A stretch of DNA of 64,000 nt from NCBI GenBank assembly GCA_964398055.1, contig CAYNLK010000010.1:108816-172815 (forward strand), in the 5' to 3' direction. Shown here in pieces: positions 49,699 through 58,505 of the stretch. Origin of the DNA: CAYNLK01 sp964398055. GTDB taxonomy: Bacteria; Chloroflexota; Anaerolineae; 4572-78; J111. Within the stretch, counting starts at the first letter, position 1, and the number at the start of each line of letters is the position of its first letter. Below the pieces are notes generated by a model, which was given only the letters and a program-made list of their open reading frames with translations, was not told the DNA's origin and ran no database searches. The position numbers and the translations under genes are program-made.

Positions 49699-51456
49699 TC
49701 AGCGTTGATGGGGCCAGAAGTAAAGGCTAACCAGCACTAGCAGGGCTAAACCGCTGCTTATAGCGCCGTAGGTACGGGGCGGGGTGCTGCCCATCCACAA
49801 ATGTAAAAGGTGCTCACCGGGGGGAAGATCGACCGTGATTAAGCCATAAGGCGGCTCGGCGCGATGCTGCAACGGGCGCCCTTTCAACTCGACCCGCCAA
49901 CCGGGGTAATCATAGGTGTAAAACTGCACGGTAACCGGCGTCGACGCCACGACCCCGGCTTTGGCCGAACTGCCGCCGCGGTGCAGGGTCACTACCCGGC
50001 CCTCTCCGGCCACGATGCCGGCGACCGTCAACGGTTCCCCGTTGAGATACTGAGGCTCCTTGGGGCTGGTCTGGGGCTGCTCCTGAGTAACCGCCATCAT
50101 GCCAACCCGGTCGATGATGGAGGCGCGATCCCAATTGATCACCGCCAGGGGAGTTTCGGCCCAGGCAGGAACGTCGGTGTATTGGGGCAGGGTGTAGGGG
50201 AAGGAAGCCAGAATAACCACCAAAACTAACGGGTAAAGGGAGGCCGGCGAGAGGCGATGGGAGATGGGGGGGGCGGGAATTAGCGCAGTTGTTTCTTCGC
50301 CTGATTCAGTTTGACTCAGGAGAGAACCGGCCACGATCGACATCGTGAAGGCGGTCATGCCCAGCAAGCGCCAGGGGAATTGAACCAGGGCGGCAATGGG
50401 GATGACCTGCCAGATCGACTCGGCCAGGGGCGACATCAACCAGATCACGATGAGCGTAACCGCCAGGAAGAACATCGCTACCCCGCGGCGGCCAAATGGC
50501 CTGATGACCAGATTGACCAGGGCAAAGCAGGTTAAGGCAATCACGACGATGCCGAGTTGGAACGACAAGTCGTCGAGCAGGCCGGGACCGGCATAACCGT
50601 AGCCCCAGGTTGGGGCAAAGAGCTGGGCAAAATAGATAAAATGCTGAAGGTAGTTGTAGCTGCCGGAAGTCCACTGCTCAACCTTAACATAGCGGGTTTC
50701 GAGGAGCATTGGTCCCAGATAAATGGCTGCCAGCGCCAGTCCCAACAGACCGGCAGCCAAGCTGGCCGCGGCCCGGCGCAATAATGATCCCCATTGCCGG
50801 CTAGATTGCGCCGGCAGCCAGTAGAGCAGATACAGCAGCAGCAGAGGGGTAAAGGCCAAGAAAGAAGTGTGGTGGGTCAGCGCCAGCAGACCATAAGCCA
50901 GGCCGGCCAGGGCAATCCGGCGCGGCGAGGGCGCAGCGGCCAGTTCGGTAAAGGCCCAAAAAAGATAGGGGATAATGGCCAGGGCCACAAATTCGGCGTA
51001 GGCGCTGCGCACGTAAATTTCAACCAGGTGAAACGGAGCATACATATAAACGATGGTTGCCAGCAAGCCGGCCCGCGGGCCGAAAAGAGATTTGACCAGG
51101 CCGTACATCCCCAGGCCCGCGGCAATGGTAGCCAGCCCATACATAGTTTTGACTGCGACCGTAAAACCGAAACCAACCAGATGGAGCAACTCGGCGGCAT
51201 AGAAGGCCAGGGGCGGATACAAGTTAAAGAGTGGATAACCGTAGCCAAAGGCAAAATCGGGCGCCCAGCGCGGCCACAAGTAGCCGTCGCGAAAAGTCTG
51301 GTCAAATTCTACCAGAAAGAAAACGCTGTGGCGGGCGTCGTGAGCTTCAAAGAAATAGGCCGGGGTCAACAGGGGGGCCCAGGCAAAGATCGAAAAGGCC
51401 AGGACGAGCCAGATATTGGGGTCTAATTTTGCCAGATACTCTTTAAACACAGCCAC
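49699..51456 (-). CDS. PTPS-related (6-pyruvoyl-tetrahydropterin synthase-related) membrane protein 1
   Basis: A 585-residue polytopic protein with about eleven transmembrane segments. The hallmark first loop has FEAHDARHSVFFL, then WAPDFAFGYGYPLFNLY, shared with its two neighbours. This matches the PTPS-related/YfhO-like integral membrane family, thought to be GT-C-fold glycosyltransferases. The C-terminal 110 residues form a soluble beta domain (PVTVQFYTYDYPGWRVEL). It is one of three tandem paralogues. Confidence 0.85.
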   Translation of the reverse strand: MAVFKEYLAKLDPNIWLVLAFSIFAWAPLLTPAYFFEAHDARHSVFFLVEFDQTFRDGYLWPRWAPDFAFGYGYPLFNLYPPLAFYAAELLHLVGFGFTVAVKTMYGLATIAAGLGMYGLVKSLFGPRAGLLATIVYMYAPFHLVEIYVRSAYAEFVALAIIPYLFWAFTELAAAPSPRRIALAGLAYGLLALTHHTSFLAFTPLLLLYLLYWLPAQSSRQWGSLLRRAAASLAAGLLGLALAAIYLGPMLLETRYVKVEQWTSGSYNYLQHFIYFAQLFAPTWGYGYAGPGLLDDLSFQLGIVVIALTCFALVNLVIRPFGRRGVAMFFLAVTLIVIWLMSPLAESIWQVIPIAALVQFPWRLLGMTAFTMSIVAGSLLSQTESGEETTALIPAPPISHRLSPASLYPLVLVVILASFPYTLPQYTDVPAWAETPLAVINWDRASIIDRVGMMAVTQEQPQTSPKEPQYLNGEPLTVAGIVAGEGRVVTLHRGGSSAKAGVVASTPVTVQFYTYDYPGWRVELKGRPLQHRAEPPYGLITVDLPPGEHLLHLWMGSTPPRTYGAISSGLALLVLVSLYFWPHQR

Positions 51457-51476
51457 ATCCTCAAATTAAGGAGACA

Positions 51477-51597
51477 CGTGACAGGTTGCAGGTTGCAGGT
51501 CGCAAGTCCAAGTTGCAGCAGGTCGCAAGTCGCAGATCGCAAGTCCAGGTTGCAAGTCGCAAAAGTCACGTTTCACTCTTCACGTTTCACTTTTTCA
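51477..51597. repeat. AGGTTGC/AAGTCGC heptamer array plus GTGAAAC units
   Basis: From about 51481, units AGGTTGC (twice), AGGTCGC, AAGTTGC, AAGTCGC, AGATCGC recur, with occasional 6-mers. After 51567 the unit changes to CACGTTTCACTCTT, the same family as near spoVR. On the minus strand the GTGAAAC units begin at the TGA stop of paralogue 2. Confidence 0.8.
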
Positions 51598-53581
51598 GTG
51601 TACTTTTCCGTTTCACATTTAAAACCCACAGCCCGGTAACCAGGATGAGCGAGCCAATACTCACCCACCGGCCAACCACCCGCACCGGCGTATCCTCAAA
51701 GCGGATTTCCAGAAAATGGGAACCGGGCGGGATTGGCACCACCAGCCAACCTTCGCGCGGCGTCACCTGGATGGCCGGTCGACCAGCCAGCGGGCCAATC
51801 CGGGTCACCGGCCCTACCTCTTTATCCAGGTTGCCGTCGTGCGGACCCAAATCATGGTAGAGGTAAGCCTGCCAGCCGGGATAGTAGGGCACCAAGAAGG
51901 TCACGGCCTGTCCCTGCTTTTCGGTACCAACCCACAATAGTTCGTGGACGCTGTCCATCTCCATCGAGTAAACGCCGACGCTGTTATCGGCCGGCAGAGC
52001 AGTGTAGTTTACTTTGGTGGTGATCTGGCCGCCGGCGGCCACCTGCTCGGCCAGAGTGGACCAGTTGGGTATCTCCCGCACCCAGGCGGTCTGGCCGGTC
52101 ATCTCGTCGCTGGATTGCTGAAAACGGAAGAGGGCGGCCTGGCTCACCGGCCCCTCGGTGGGCTTAGGCTCACGTACTTCCGCCTGCAGGTAGGGGTAAC
52201 TAGAAAGAAGAATGAGACAGGCCAGGCTGACCAGCGGCAGTGGAATGGGCCGGTGACCGCTGACGCCCGACAGCCGGCTGCGAGAATCGGCCAGGATCGC
52301 GCCGGCCGCAACCGAAATAAGCGGGGCAATGACCACCAGCAGCCGCCAGGGAAATTGAGCAAAACTGGATAAGGGCAGATAGGTCCAGACCGGACTGGAG
52401 ATGGGGGTGGTTAGAAATATAGTTATCAGGGTTATGCCCTGGTAAAAATAAAGCGTCCGGCGGTTCGAAGGATTGGCCAACCTGGGTCCGACCAAGAACG
52501 AGAGGATAAAAAGGATGACGGCGGCCAGGCCAATTTGAAAGCCGGCCTCGTCGTCGGGGCCAGGGATGCTGGCGCCAAAGCCCCACCGGGGTGAAAAAAG
52601 CTGAAAAATCTCCACAAAATCTTCGCCAAAGGCAAAGCGACCGCCAACCCACTGGTCAACCCGGACGTAGCGATACTCCAAAAAAGCCGGCAACCAGAAG
52701 ATGGCGCTCAGTCCCAGGCCCAACGCCAACACAAAGGTGGGCGGCAGCGCAGACGTGAACAGGCGACCGAGCCTGGAACGCAGGGCGTGAAGCGTAACGC
52801 GGGGAGCAGACGGCAAGGCTGGTTGTTGGTTGCTTCCGGCAACCATTGGCCCATTCACTACCAGCATGTAGGCGACGTAAGTACCCAAGATGGGGGTAAA
52901 GATGAGGGCCAGCAGGTTGCTGGTGAACATTAAGCCGGCGTAGGCTAAAGCCGCTCCCAGCAATGCCGTCAAACGGGGCCGGGTGACGGCCTCATAAAAG
53001 CCCCACAAGACCAACGGCACAAAGACAAAACCAACCGACTCGGCCAGCGCCGCCCGCACGTACAGGTCGAACAGGTGGTAGGGGATATAAACATAGGTGA
53101 GGGCGGCAATCAAGCCGGCGGGACGCCCGAATAAGCGGCGGACGAATAGGTACATCGCCAGCCCCGACATCACCGCCGCTAAACCAAAGACCGTTTTGAC
53201 CGCAGTGACGATGTCCAGCCCGGCCAGATGCAGCGCCTCGCCAAGATAGGAGGACAGCGGTCCATAAATATTGAAAAAGGGATAGCCATAGCCAAAAGCA
53301 AAGTCGGGCGCCCAGCGGGGATACCAAACGCCGTCCTGAATCGCCCGGTCGAACTGGTGCAGAAAATAGACCGAGTGGCGAGCGTCGTGCGCCCCCCAAA
53401 AATAGCCCGGCTGTAGCAAAGGGCCGATGACCGGTAACGAGAGTAAAAGAGTCAGCCAGAGATAGGGATCGAAGAGTGATTTGAGATTTGAGATTTGAGA
53501 TTTGAGATTTGAGATTTGCGACCTGCCACTTGAATCGACTTGTAAATTCCCTTTTCTAATTTCTAATTGTTCATTGAACAT
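51587..53581 (-). CDS. PTPS-related membrane protein 2 with repeat-encoded N-terminus
   Basis: A 664-residue paralogue with WGAHDARHSVYFL and WAPDFAFGYGYPFFNIY near the start, about eleven transmembrane segments and a C-terminal soluble beta domain (VTFLVPYYPGWQAYL). The first 40 residues have no counterpart in paralogue 1. They are encoded by a GATTTGA heptamer array and read as a heptapeptide repeat (QISNLKS). The start ATG overlaps the previous stop by 11 bp, supporting translational coupling through that region. Confidence 0.85.
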   Translation of the reverse strand: MFNEQLEIRKGNLQVDSSGRSQISNLKSQISNLKSLFDPYLWLTLLLSLPVIGPLLQPGYFWGAHDARHSVYFLHQFDRAIQDGVWYPRWAPDFAFGYGYPFFNIYGPLSSYLGEALHLAGLDIVTAVKTVFGLAAVMSGLAMYLFVRRLFGRPAGLIAALTYVYIPYHLFDLYVRAALAESVGFVFVPLVLWGFYEAVTRPRLTALLGAALAYAGLMFTSNLLALIFTPILGTYVAYMLVVNGPMVAGSNQQPALPSAPRVTLHALRSRLGRLFTSALPPTFVLALGLGLSAIFWLPAFLEYRYVRVDQWVGGRFAFGEDFVEIFQLFSPRWGFGASIPGPDDEAGFQIGLAAVILFILSFLVGPRLANPSNRRTLYFYQGITLITIFLTTPISSPVWTYLPLSSFAQFPWRLLVVIAPLISVAAGAILADSRSRLSGVSGHRPIPLPLVSLACLILLSSYPYLQAEVREPKPTEGPVSQAALFRFQQSSDEMTGQTAWVREIPNWSTLAEQVAAGGQITTKVNYTALPADNSVGVYSMEMDSVHELLWVGTEKQGQAVTFLVPYYPGWQAYLYHDLGPHDGNLDKEVGPVTRIGPLAGRPAIQVTPREGWLVVPIPPGSHFLEIRFEDTPVRVVGRWVSIGSLILVTGLWVLNVKRKSTLKK
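53476..53580. repeat. GATTTGA heptamer array inside the 5' coding region
   Basis: On the plus strand GATTTGA is repeated about six times in phase from 53478 to 53518, then after a gap CTAATTT, CTAATTG, TTCATTGA and ACATTGA follow. It encodes the start of paralogue 2 and reaches the stop of paralogue 3. Confidence 0.85.
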
Positions 53582-55247
53582 TGAGAATCACCCTCCCTTC
53601 CGGGTCGGGGGGGACGGGCAGGCGGGTCAGGCTGGCCTCATCGTACAGGCCAAGGAAGAGTCGATAAGGGCCGGGCGGCGTGCCGGCAGGCAATTGGAGA
53701 GGATAGGCGTCGGCGATCAATTCGCCGGGGATCCAATCTGAGGTTGGATAGTCACCGTGGCGCGGATAGCCATCGTATTGGGCAAACACCCGGTCATTGG
53801 CGTCCGCCAGATGGACAAACACTTTTAGATTTTGCTCAAAAGAACGTAGCGGATGCCAGGTAACGTGCAACACGAGCTGATCATTGGCTTTGAGCAGCCC
53901 ATACGCAGCCAGAGGGATCTCGGCAACGCCTCGCGCCAGGCCGGCGGTGTGGTCGCTGACCACAACTGCAACATGGTGATCGACCAGGGTTAGCTGATTG
54001 TTCCCCCATTCGGCTTCCGGGCCGGCCAGGTACGGCTGCACCTGGCTGAACTGCGGCAACAAATAAAAGTAACTACTCAGCACCACCAAGACAACCAGCG
54101 CCGTCCACATAGGCAGTTGAGCCAGCCGGGTGTCCAGCCAGGGCGCGGCGCCGGCTAAAATAGCCAGACACAGGCCGGTCAGCCCGAGTAACTGCCAGGG
54201 GTACGTCAGGGTGTGGGCCAGGGTATGGCCAGGCCAGATGGGGATAGCCCATATAAAGGCGGCCACGCCCAATTGCAGCAGAATTAAGACTACGGCTGCG
54301 GCTAAAAATAAGATCAGGCGGCGATCGGTACGGCTGACGCCGGAATAGGCTGGCGACTGCTGCTGCCATATGGCGACGCTGAGGATGGTCAGGCCCAGCG
54401 CGGCCAGTCCCAGTTGGAGCGACAGTCCGTCATTCCAGCCGGGCCGGCTGGGACCAAACCCCCAGTAGGCCGAGAAAAGCTGGAAGGGATAAAGAAAATG
54501 GCCGCTAAAGATAACCACAGCCGGAGTCAAATCGGCCGAGATCATCGTGTACAGCATGATGGCGGCCCCGGTACCCAGGCCGGCGCTGACAATTGGGCGC
54601 AGAGATTGGCGCGGGTGAACTACCAACAGCAGCAAGATAGTGAACAACAAGGCCCACAACGCCAGACCTAACTGGCTCAGAGCCAACCCCAACCAGACCA
54701 GCACAGCCACCGCAATCACCGGCAGCCGGGGTGAGGTAACCAGATAACTGCTCGCCAACAAAGCCCAGGGCAGTCCACCCCAAAACAGGCTCTCGCCCCA
54801 CTCACCCCGCACATAGACGGTCGCGATCTGGTAAGGCAAATAGGTATAAACCAGCGCCGCCAACAGCGCGCCCGGCCGGCCCAGCCAATATTTCAACCAC
54901 AGAAACATACCCACGCTGCCCAACACCCAGGCCGAACCGATCACCAGTTTAACCGCCGCTACTGGGCTAACCGGCAACAGCCCGGCGACATAATAGGGCA
55001 AGATGCCGCTACTGCGCAGGGGGTCGAATTGAAGCGCCACATGCGGCAACCAGCCCCAGGCGGGCAGGTTTGCCCGCAGCTCGGCCACATTCCAGAACGG
55101 GGTCAAACCAGTGTGAGTTTGGAAATAACCAGGATAAAAAAGGGGCGCGACCGCAAAAATTGGCAGGAGCAGGGCCAGGGTCAAACCTGCTCGCCCTGAA
55201 ATCGATGCCGGTGCGGTCAATTGCTGGGGTGATTCAAAGGTCGTCAT
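53571..55247 (-). CDS. PTPS-related membrane protein 3 (diverged)
   Basis: A 558-residue member of the same family with about eleven hydrophobic segments; the first loop reads TGLTPFWNVAELRANLPAWGWLPH and the HDARHS signature of the other two is lost. A YTYLPYQIATVYVRGEWGE segment corresponds to YAPFHLVEIYVRSAYAE. The C-terminal domain has VHLADANDRVFAQYDGYPRHG. It is the first gene of the three-gene leftward unit. The altered first loop suggests a different substrate. Confidence 0.78.
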   Translation of the reverse strand: MTTFESPQQLTAPASISGRAGLTLALLLPIFAVAPLFYPGYFQTHTGLTPFWNVAELRANLPAWGWLPHVALQFDPLRSSGILPYYVAGLLPVSPVAAVKLVIGSAWVLGSVGMFLWLKYWLGRPGALLAALVYTYLPYQIATVYVRGEWGESLFWGGLPWALLASSYLVTSPRLPVIAVAVLVWLGLALSQLGLALWALLFTILLLLVVHPRQSLRPIVSAGLGTGAAIMLYTMISADLTPAVVIFSGHFLYPFQLFSAYWGFGPSRPGWNDGLSLQLGLAALGLTILSVAIWQQQSPAYSGVSRTDRRLILFLAAAVVLILLQLGVAAFIWAIPIWPGHTLAHTLTYPWQLLGLTGLCLAILAGAAPWLDTRLAQLPMWTALVVLVVLSSYFYLLPQFSQVQPYLAGPEAEWGNNQLTLVDHHVAVVVSDHTAGLARGVAEIPLAAYGLLKANDQLVLHVTWHPLRSFEQNLKVFVHLADANDRVFAQYDGYPRHGDYPTSDWIPGELIADAYPLQLPAGTPPGPYRLFLGLYDEASLTRLPVPPDPEGRVILNVQ

Positions 55248-55305
55248 AACGGCGAGCCAGGGGATTACGGATCCCGCAGCCAGCTTGAGCCAGGCCGGGA
55301 CCGGA

Positions 55306-55524
55306 TCAATCCTCCTCTTGCAAGACCTCGGCCATCAACTTAAGCTTATCAGACATCTGTCGTCCCGTTTCAACAATGCGCTTGATGTCTTCACGAACAT
55401 CAGGCGACATCTCTTTGGTGATCAGGCAGAGTTGAGCGATGCTCATAATCGTGGAGATATCATTGATGGTCTCGTGCATTAAGATCGCAAAAACTGGACC
55501 GGGTTTGTTAGTTTCTGAATTCAT
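55306..55524 (-). CDS. Small DHp (HisKA-like) helical-hairpin protein without kinase domain
   Basis: A 72-residue protein with a histidine-kinase-dimerisation-like pattern: AILMHETINDISTIMSIAQL, where the phosphorylatable His would be residue 17, then EDIKRIVETGRQMSDKLKLM forming the second helix. No ATPase domain follows. It may act as a phosphotransfer or dimerisation protein, as Spo0B-type proteins do, or be a leftover of a kinase. ATG 55524 is preferred to TTG 55530. Confidence 0.6.
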   Translation of the reverse strand: MNSETNKPGPVFAILMHETINDISTIMSIAQLCLITKEMSPDVREDIKRIVETGRQMSDKLKLMAEVLQEED

Positions 55525-55580
55525 TGCCAAAACCTATTCTGTCAATAGCCTGTCGGTTCAATTCAAAAATAGACAGTTTC

Positions 55581-56159
55581 TTACGCCTCAGCCTGCCCGG
55601 CCAAACCCAATTCGACCGCGGCTGCCTGCATGCCGGCCAGCACAATTTGAATATGTTCGGCCAGGTCGACCCCCAGAGCCGCGGCCCCGGCCTCGATATC
55701 GGCCCGGTTGACTCCCGGAGCAAAAGCGGTCGTGTGCCACTTTTTGCGCACAGATTTGACCTCGACATCGCGGATGTCTTTAGATGGTCGCACCAGCGTG
55801 ACCGCGGTGATCAGACCGGTCAATTCGTCTACCGCATAGAGCGCATGCTCCATCTTCGATTGTCGCGCGACCCCGGTGACTTCCGTAGCGTGAGAAAGAA
55901 TGGCCCGGACGATATCTTCGGCCACGCCGCGGTCTCGCAGAATCGGCGCGCCGGTGTTGGGATGTCCATCCTCGGCCACATGGGGATAACGCTCATAATC
56001 AAAATCGTGCAGCAAGCCGACCAAGCCCCACTGCTCTTCATCCTCGCCAAAATGGCGGGCATAGGCCCGCATGGCCGCTTCAACGGCCAGCATATGGCGG
56101 CGAAGTTGCGGGCTGGTGGTATATTCGCACACTAACTCCCAGGCTTCAGACCGGTTCAC
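55581..56159 (-). CDS. HD-domain phosphohydrolase
   Basis: A 192-residue HD-superfamily protein: HMLAVEAAMRAYA near 22-34, the HD pair in GLLHDFDYERYPH at about 48-60, and ILSHATEVTG at about 86-95 giving further metal ligands. The C-terminal part has VKSVRKKWHTTAFAPGV. Such YedJ/HDIG-type proteins hydrolyse nucleotides or nucleic-acid phosphates. GGAGG lies 6 bp before the GTG start; TATAAT lies about 40 bp upstream. Confidence 0.85.
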   Translation of the reverse strand: MNRSEAWELVCEYTTSPQLRRHMLAVEAAMRAYARHFGEDEEQWGLVGLLHDFDYERYPHVAEDGHPNTGAPILRDRGVAEDIVRAILSHATEVTGVARQSKMEHALYAVDELTGLITAVTLVRPSKDIRDVEVKSVRKKWHTTAFAPGVNRADIEAGAAALGVDLAEHIQIVLAGMQAAAVELGLAGQAEA

Positions 56160-56293
56160 CGTTTACCTCCCGATGGTATGCTGACGAAGGTTGGATTATA
56201 GCACAAACCGGCCAGGAAGGTAAGTTACCAAATTTCTTTTTTGAGCATTGACCGGTTGGAAAATCGCCTCTATTTCCTTTTTCGTATAGAACC

Positions 56294-56322
56294 TTGACAC
56301 CTCTCCCCGAAACCGATATAAT
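56294..56322 (+). promoter_or_regulatory. Consensus promoter of the recombinase-like gene
   Basis: TTGACA at 56294-56299 and TATAAT at 56317-56322 with 17 bp between: an exact match to the sigma70 consensus in both boxes. Confidence 0.8.
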
Positions 56323-56370
56323 TATTTATGTTAATCGCACAAATGAGCGGTTCTATGGAAAGGTGAGAAT

Positions 56371-57318
56371 ATGGCAGACGAACAAATGCCTCTATTCCCT
56401 CAACGTGGAGCTAAGGGCCAATATGGCCCCCCGATTGCCCAAATCAAGTCGGTCAGAGCCGAGTCCTCGCTGGCCAGCGCCGCCAGCGCCTACTACGACC
56501 ATATGGTGCGCCAGGGTTTTTCAGAACACACCATCAAAGCCTTTGCCGGAGATCTAAGGCTGCTGCAAAAATATTTTGGTCCCAGTATGGCCATCAACAA
56601 AATTGGCACCAGAAATTTGAACGACTTTCTAACCTGGCTGCTGCACTATCGCGGCGTGCCGTGCAGTCCCAAATCCTACGCTCGCCGGGTAACCACGCTG
56701 AAAAGTTTCTTTGGCTGGCTGACCGGCATCAAAATTTTGCCGCAAGATCCGGCGGCGCCCATTATCCACGCCCGGGCCAAAGCCCCTCTCCCCCAATTCT
56801 TGAATGACGACCAGGTTGAAAAGCTGCTCAATGCCGCCGAACAAAAGCTGAACGAGCCTAAACCCGATCCTCGACCCTATCTGCTGGCCCATTTAATCCT
56901 GCAAACCGGCATGAAAAAGTCGGAGTGCGTGGGCCTGGCCTTGCGTGACATCGATCGCTCCGGCAAAGACCCCAGCGTGCTGATTCGTTACAGCAACCCG
57001 CGGATGCAGCACAAAGAGCGCCGCCTGGCCTTTGCCAAGGAGCTATTGCCGGTGCTGGATCAATACCTGGAAAAATACCAGCCCAGGGAATACTTGTTTG
57101 AATGTACCCCGCGTAACCTGGAGTACGTGCTGGCCGACATCTCCGAGCTGGCCGGGTTACCGGATCAGGTTTCATTTGAAATGCTGCGCTGGACCTCAGC
57201 CGTCCGGGATTACCGCGATGGGATGGACCATGAACATTTGCGCAAAAAATTGGGCCTCTCTAAAATAACCTGGCGTGAAACATCCGAAAAATTGGCCAAA
57301 ATTGCGGAACCTTTGTAG
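56371..57318 (+). CDS. XerC/D-like tyrosine recombinase fold lacking catalytic residues
   Basis: A 315-residue protein with an N-terminal SAM-like core-binding domain (about 35-120, with GFSEHTIKAFAGDLRLL) and a C-terminal recombinase-like domain. Key residues are altered: TGLRxSE reads TGMKKSE (Arg to Lys), HxLR reads FEMLR (His lost), and the LGHxx...Y segment reads LGLSKITWRETS with the Tyr nucleophile lost. It should bind DNA but not cut it. It is expressed from a consensus promoter and followed 21 bp later by a wecA-like gene. Confidence 0.75.
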   Translation: MADEQMPLFPQRGAKGQYGPPIAQIKSVRAESSLASAASAYYDHMVRQGFSEHTIKAFAGDLRLLQKYFGPSMAINKIGTRNLNDFLTWLLHYRGVPCSPKSYARRVTTLKSFFGWLTGIKILPQDPAAPIIHARAKAPLPQFLNDDQVEKLLNAAEQKLNEPKPDPRPYLLAHLILQTGMKKSECVGLALRDIDRSGKDPSVLIRYSNPRMQHKERRLAFAKELLPVLDQYLEKYQPREYLFECTPRNLEYVLADISELAGLPDQVSFEMLRWTSAVRDYRDGMDHEHLRKKLGLSKITWRETSEKLAKIAEPL

Positions 57319-57339
57319 GCTTGCCCCGACAATGATATT

Positions 57340-58437
57340 ATGACCACCGTCATGCTAATCTTCGTCACTGCCCTCTTCTTCGGCAGTGTCGGTACCCCGC
57401 TGGCTAAGAATCTGGCCATCAAGCTAGGCTTCATCGCCCTCCCCAAGGCCGACCGGGCTCACACCCAACCAACTGCTTTGATGGGTGGGCTGGCTATTTA
57501 TGGCGCGGCCATTGGGGCGCTGCTGCTCATTACCATCGTTACCCTGATCTACTTTGGCGGAGACCCTTATCGATTTCAGGAATTCTTTTTCATCATCACC
57601 GGCGCTTCATTGATGGCCGCCATCGGTTTGTGGGATGACCGCCGGGCTTTGCCGCCTAAGGCCAAGTTAGCCCTGCAGATCATTCCGGCCACAGTCGTCT
57701 TTCTGGCCGGGGCGCGCGTCAACTTACCGTTAACTCAAATCTCCAGTTTGAATATTTTTCTCAATTATGTGGTTACCATTTGCTGGATCCTATTCATCAC
57801 CAATGCCGTCAATTTTTTAGACAATGCTGACGGTATCGCCATCATGACCAGCGCCGCGACCAGCGCTATTTTTCTACTCATTGCCGTACTGAACGGCCAG
57901 CAACTGGTGTCGATTCTGGCGGCCGCCATCCTGGGCGCAAGTTTGGGCTTTGCCCGCTACAACCTACCTCTGCCAAAAAGCACCATCTTTATGGGTGACT
58001 CCGGTTCGTTATTCCTGGGTTTTCTGCTGGCCGTGTTGGGGGTGAAGATTCGCGTGCCCGCCAACGATATTCAAATAACCTGGATGGTCCCAATCATTGT
58101 TTTGGGATTGCCCATTTTTGACACGACGATGGTCTTCATCTCCAGAAAACGCCGCGGCATCTCTTTCTTTCAGGGCGGCGTTGACCACACCACCCATCGC
58201 CTGGCGCGGTTGGGGATGGATGGTTTGTCGGTCGCCTTGACCATTAGTCTGATCAGTGGGGCGCTGGGGTTGGTGGCAATTTTCATTACCCAGGCCACTC
58301 TATCTGAGGCTTATGTGGTGGCCGCGACTCTGATATTTGTGGCCCTCTTTACCTTGTGGCGGCTGGAGTTCAAAGCAACGTATCAATTCATTACCGGGCG
58401 CAGCCTGGAGGGGGAGACCAAAACGGTCCACCCTTGA
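57340..58437 (+). CDS. WecA/MraY-family polyprenyl-phosphate sugar-1-P transferase
   Basis: A 365-residue protein with about ten transmembrane segments. Family motifs: LPKADRAHTQPT near 34-45 (the post-TM1 loop), GLWDDRRALPPKAKL, NAVNFLDNADGIA with the catalytic Asp residues, FMGDSGSLFLGF and VDHTTHRLARLG. It transfers a sugar-1-phosphate (often GlcNAc-1-P) from a UDP-sugar to undecaprenyl phosphate to start teichoic acid, O-antigen or capsule synthesis. The HTTHR motif favours WecA/TagO over MraY. Confidence 0.9.
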   Translation: MTTVMLIFVTALFFGSVGTPLAKNLAIKLGFIALPKADRAHTQPTALMGGLAIYGAAIGALLLITIVTLIYFGGDPYRFQEFFFIITGASLMAAIGLWDDRRALPPKAKLALQIIPATVVFLAGARVNLPLTQISSLNIFLNYVVTICWILFITNAVNFLDNADGIAIMTSAATSAIFLLIAVLNGQQLVSILAAAILGASLGFARYNLPLPKSTIFMGDSGSLFLGFLLAVLGVKIRVPANDIQITWMVPIIVLGLPIFDTTMVFISRKRRGISFFQGGVDHTTHRLARLGMDGLSVALTISLISGALGLVAIFITQATLSEAYVVAATLIFVALFTLWRLEFKATYQFITGRSLEGETKTVHP

Positions 58438-58454
58438 ATCTTGGGCAAATCAAA

Positions 58455-58477
58455 ACGTCCACCGCGCGGGTGGACGT
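58455..58477. terminator. Hairpin between convergent wecA-like and kinase genes
   Basis: A perfect 9-bp stem ACGTCCACC/GGTGGACGT with a 5-nt loop; no T run follows on the plus strand, though AAAAC precedes it, giving a short GTTTTG on the minus strand. Confidence 0.4.
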
Positions 58478-58505
58478 CTGCCGGCAACTTTATCACCCTC
58501 TTTGG

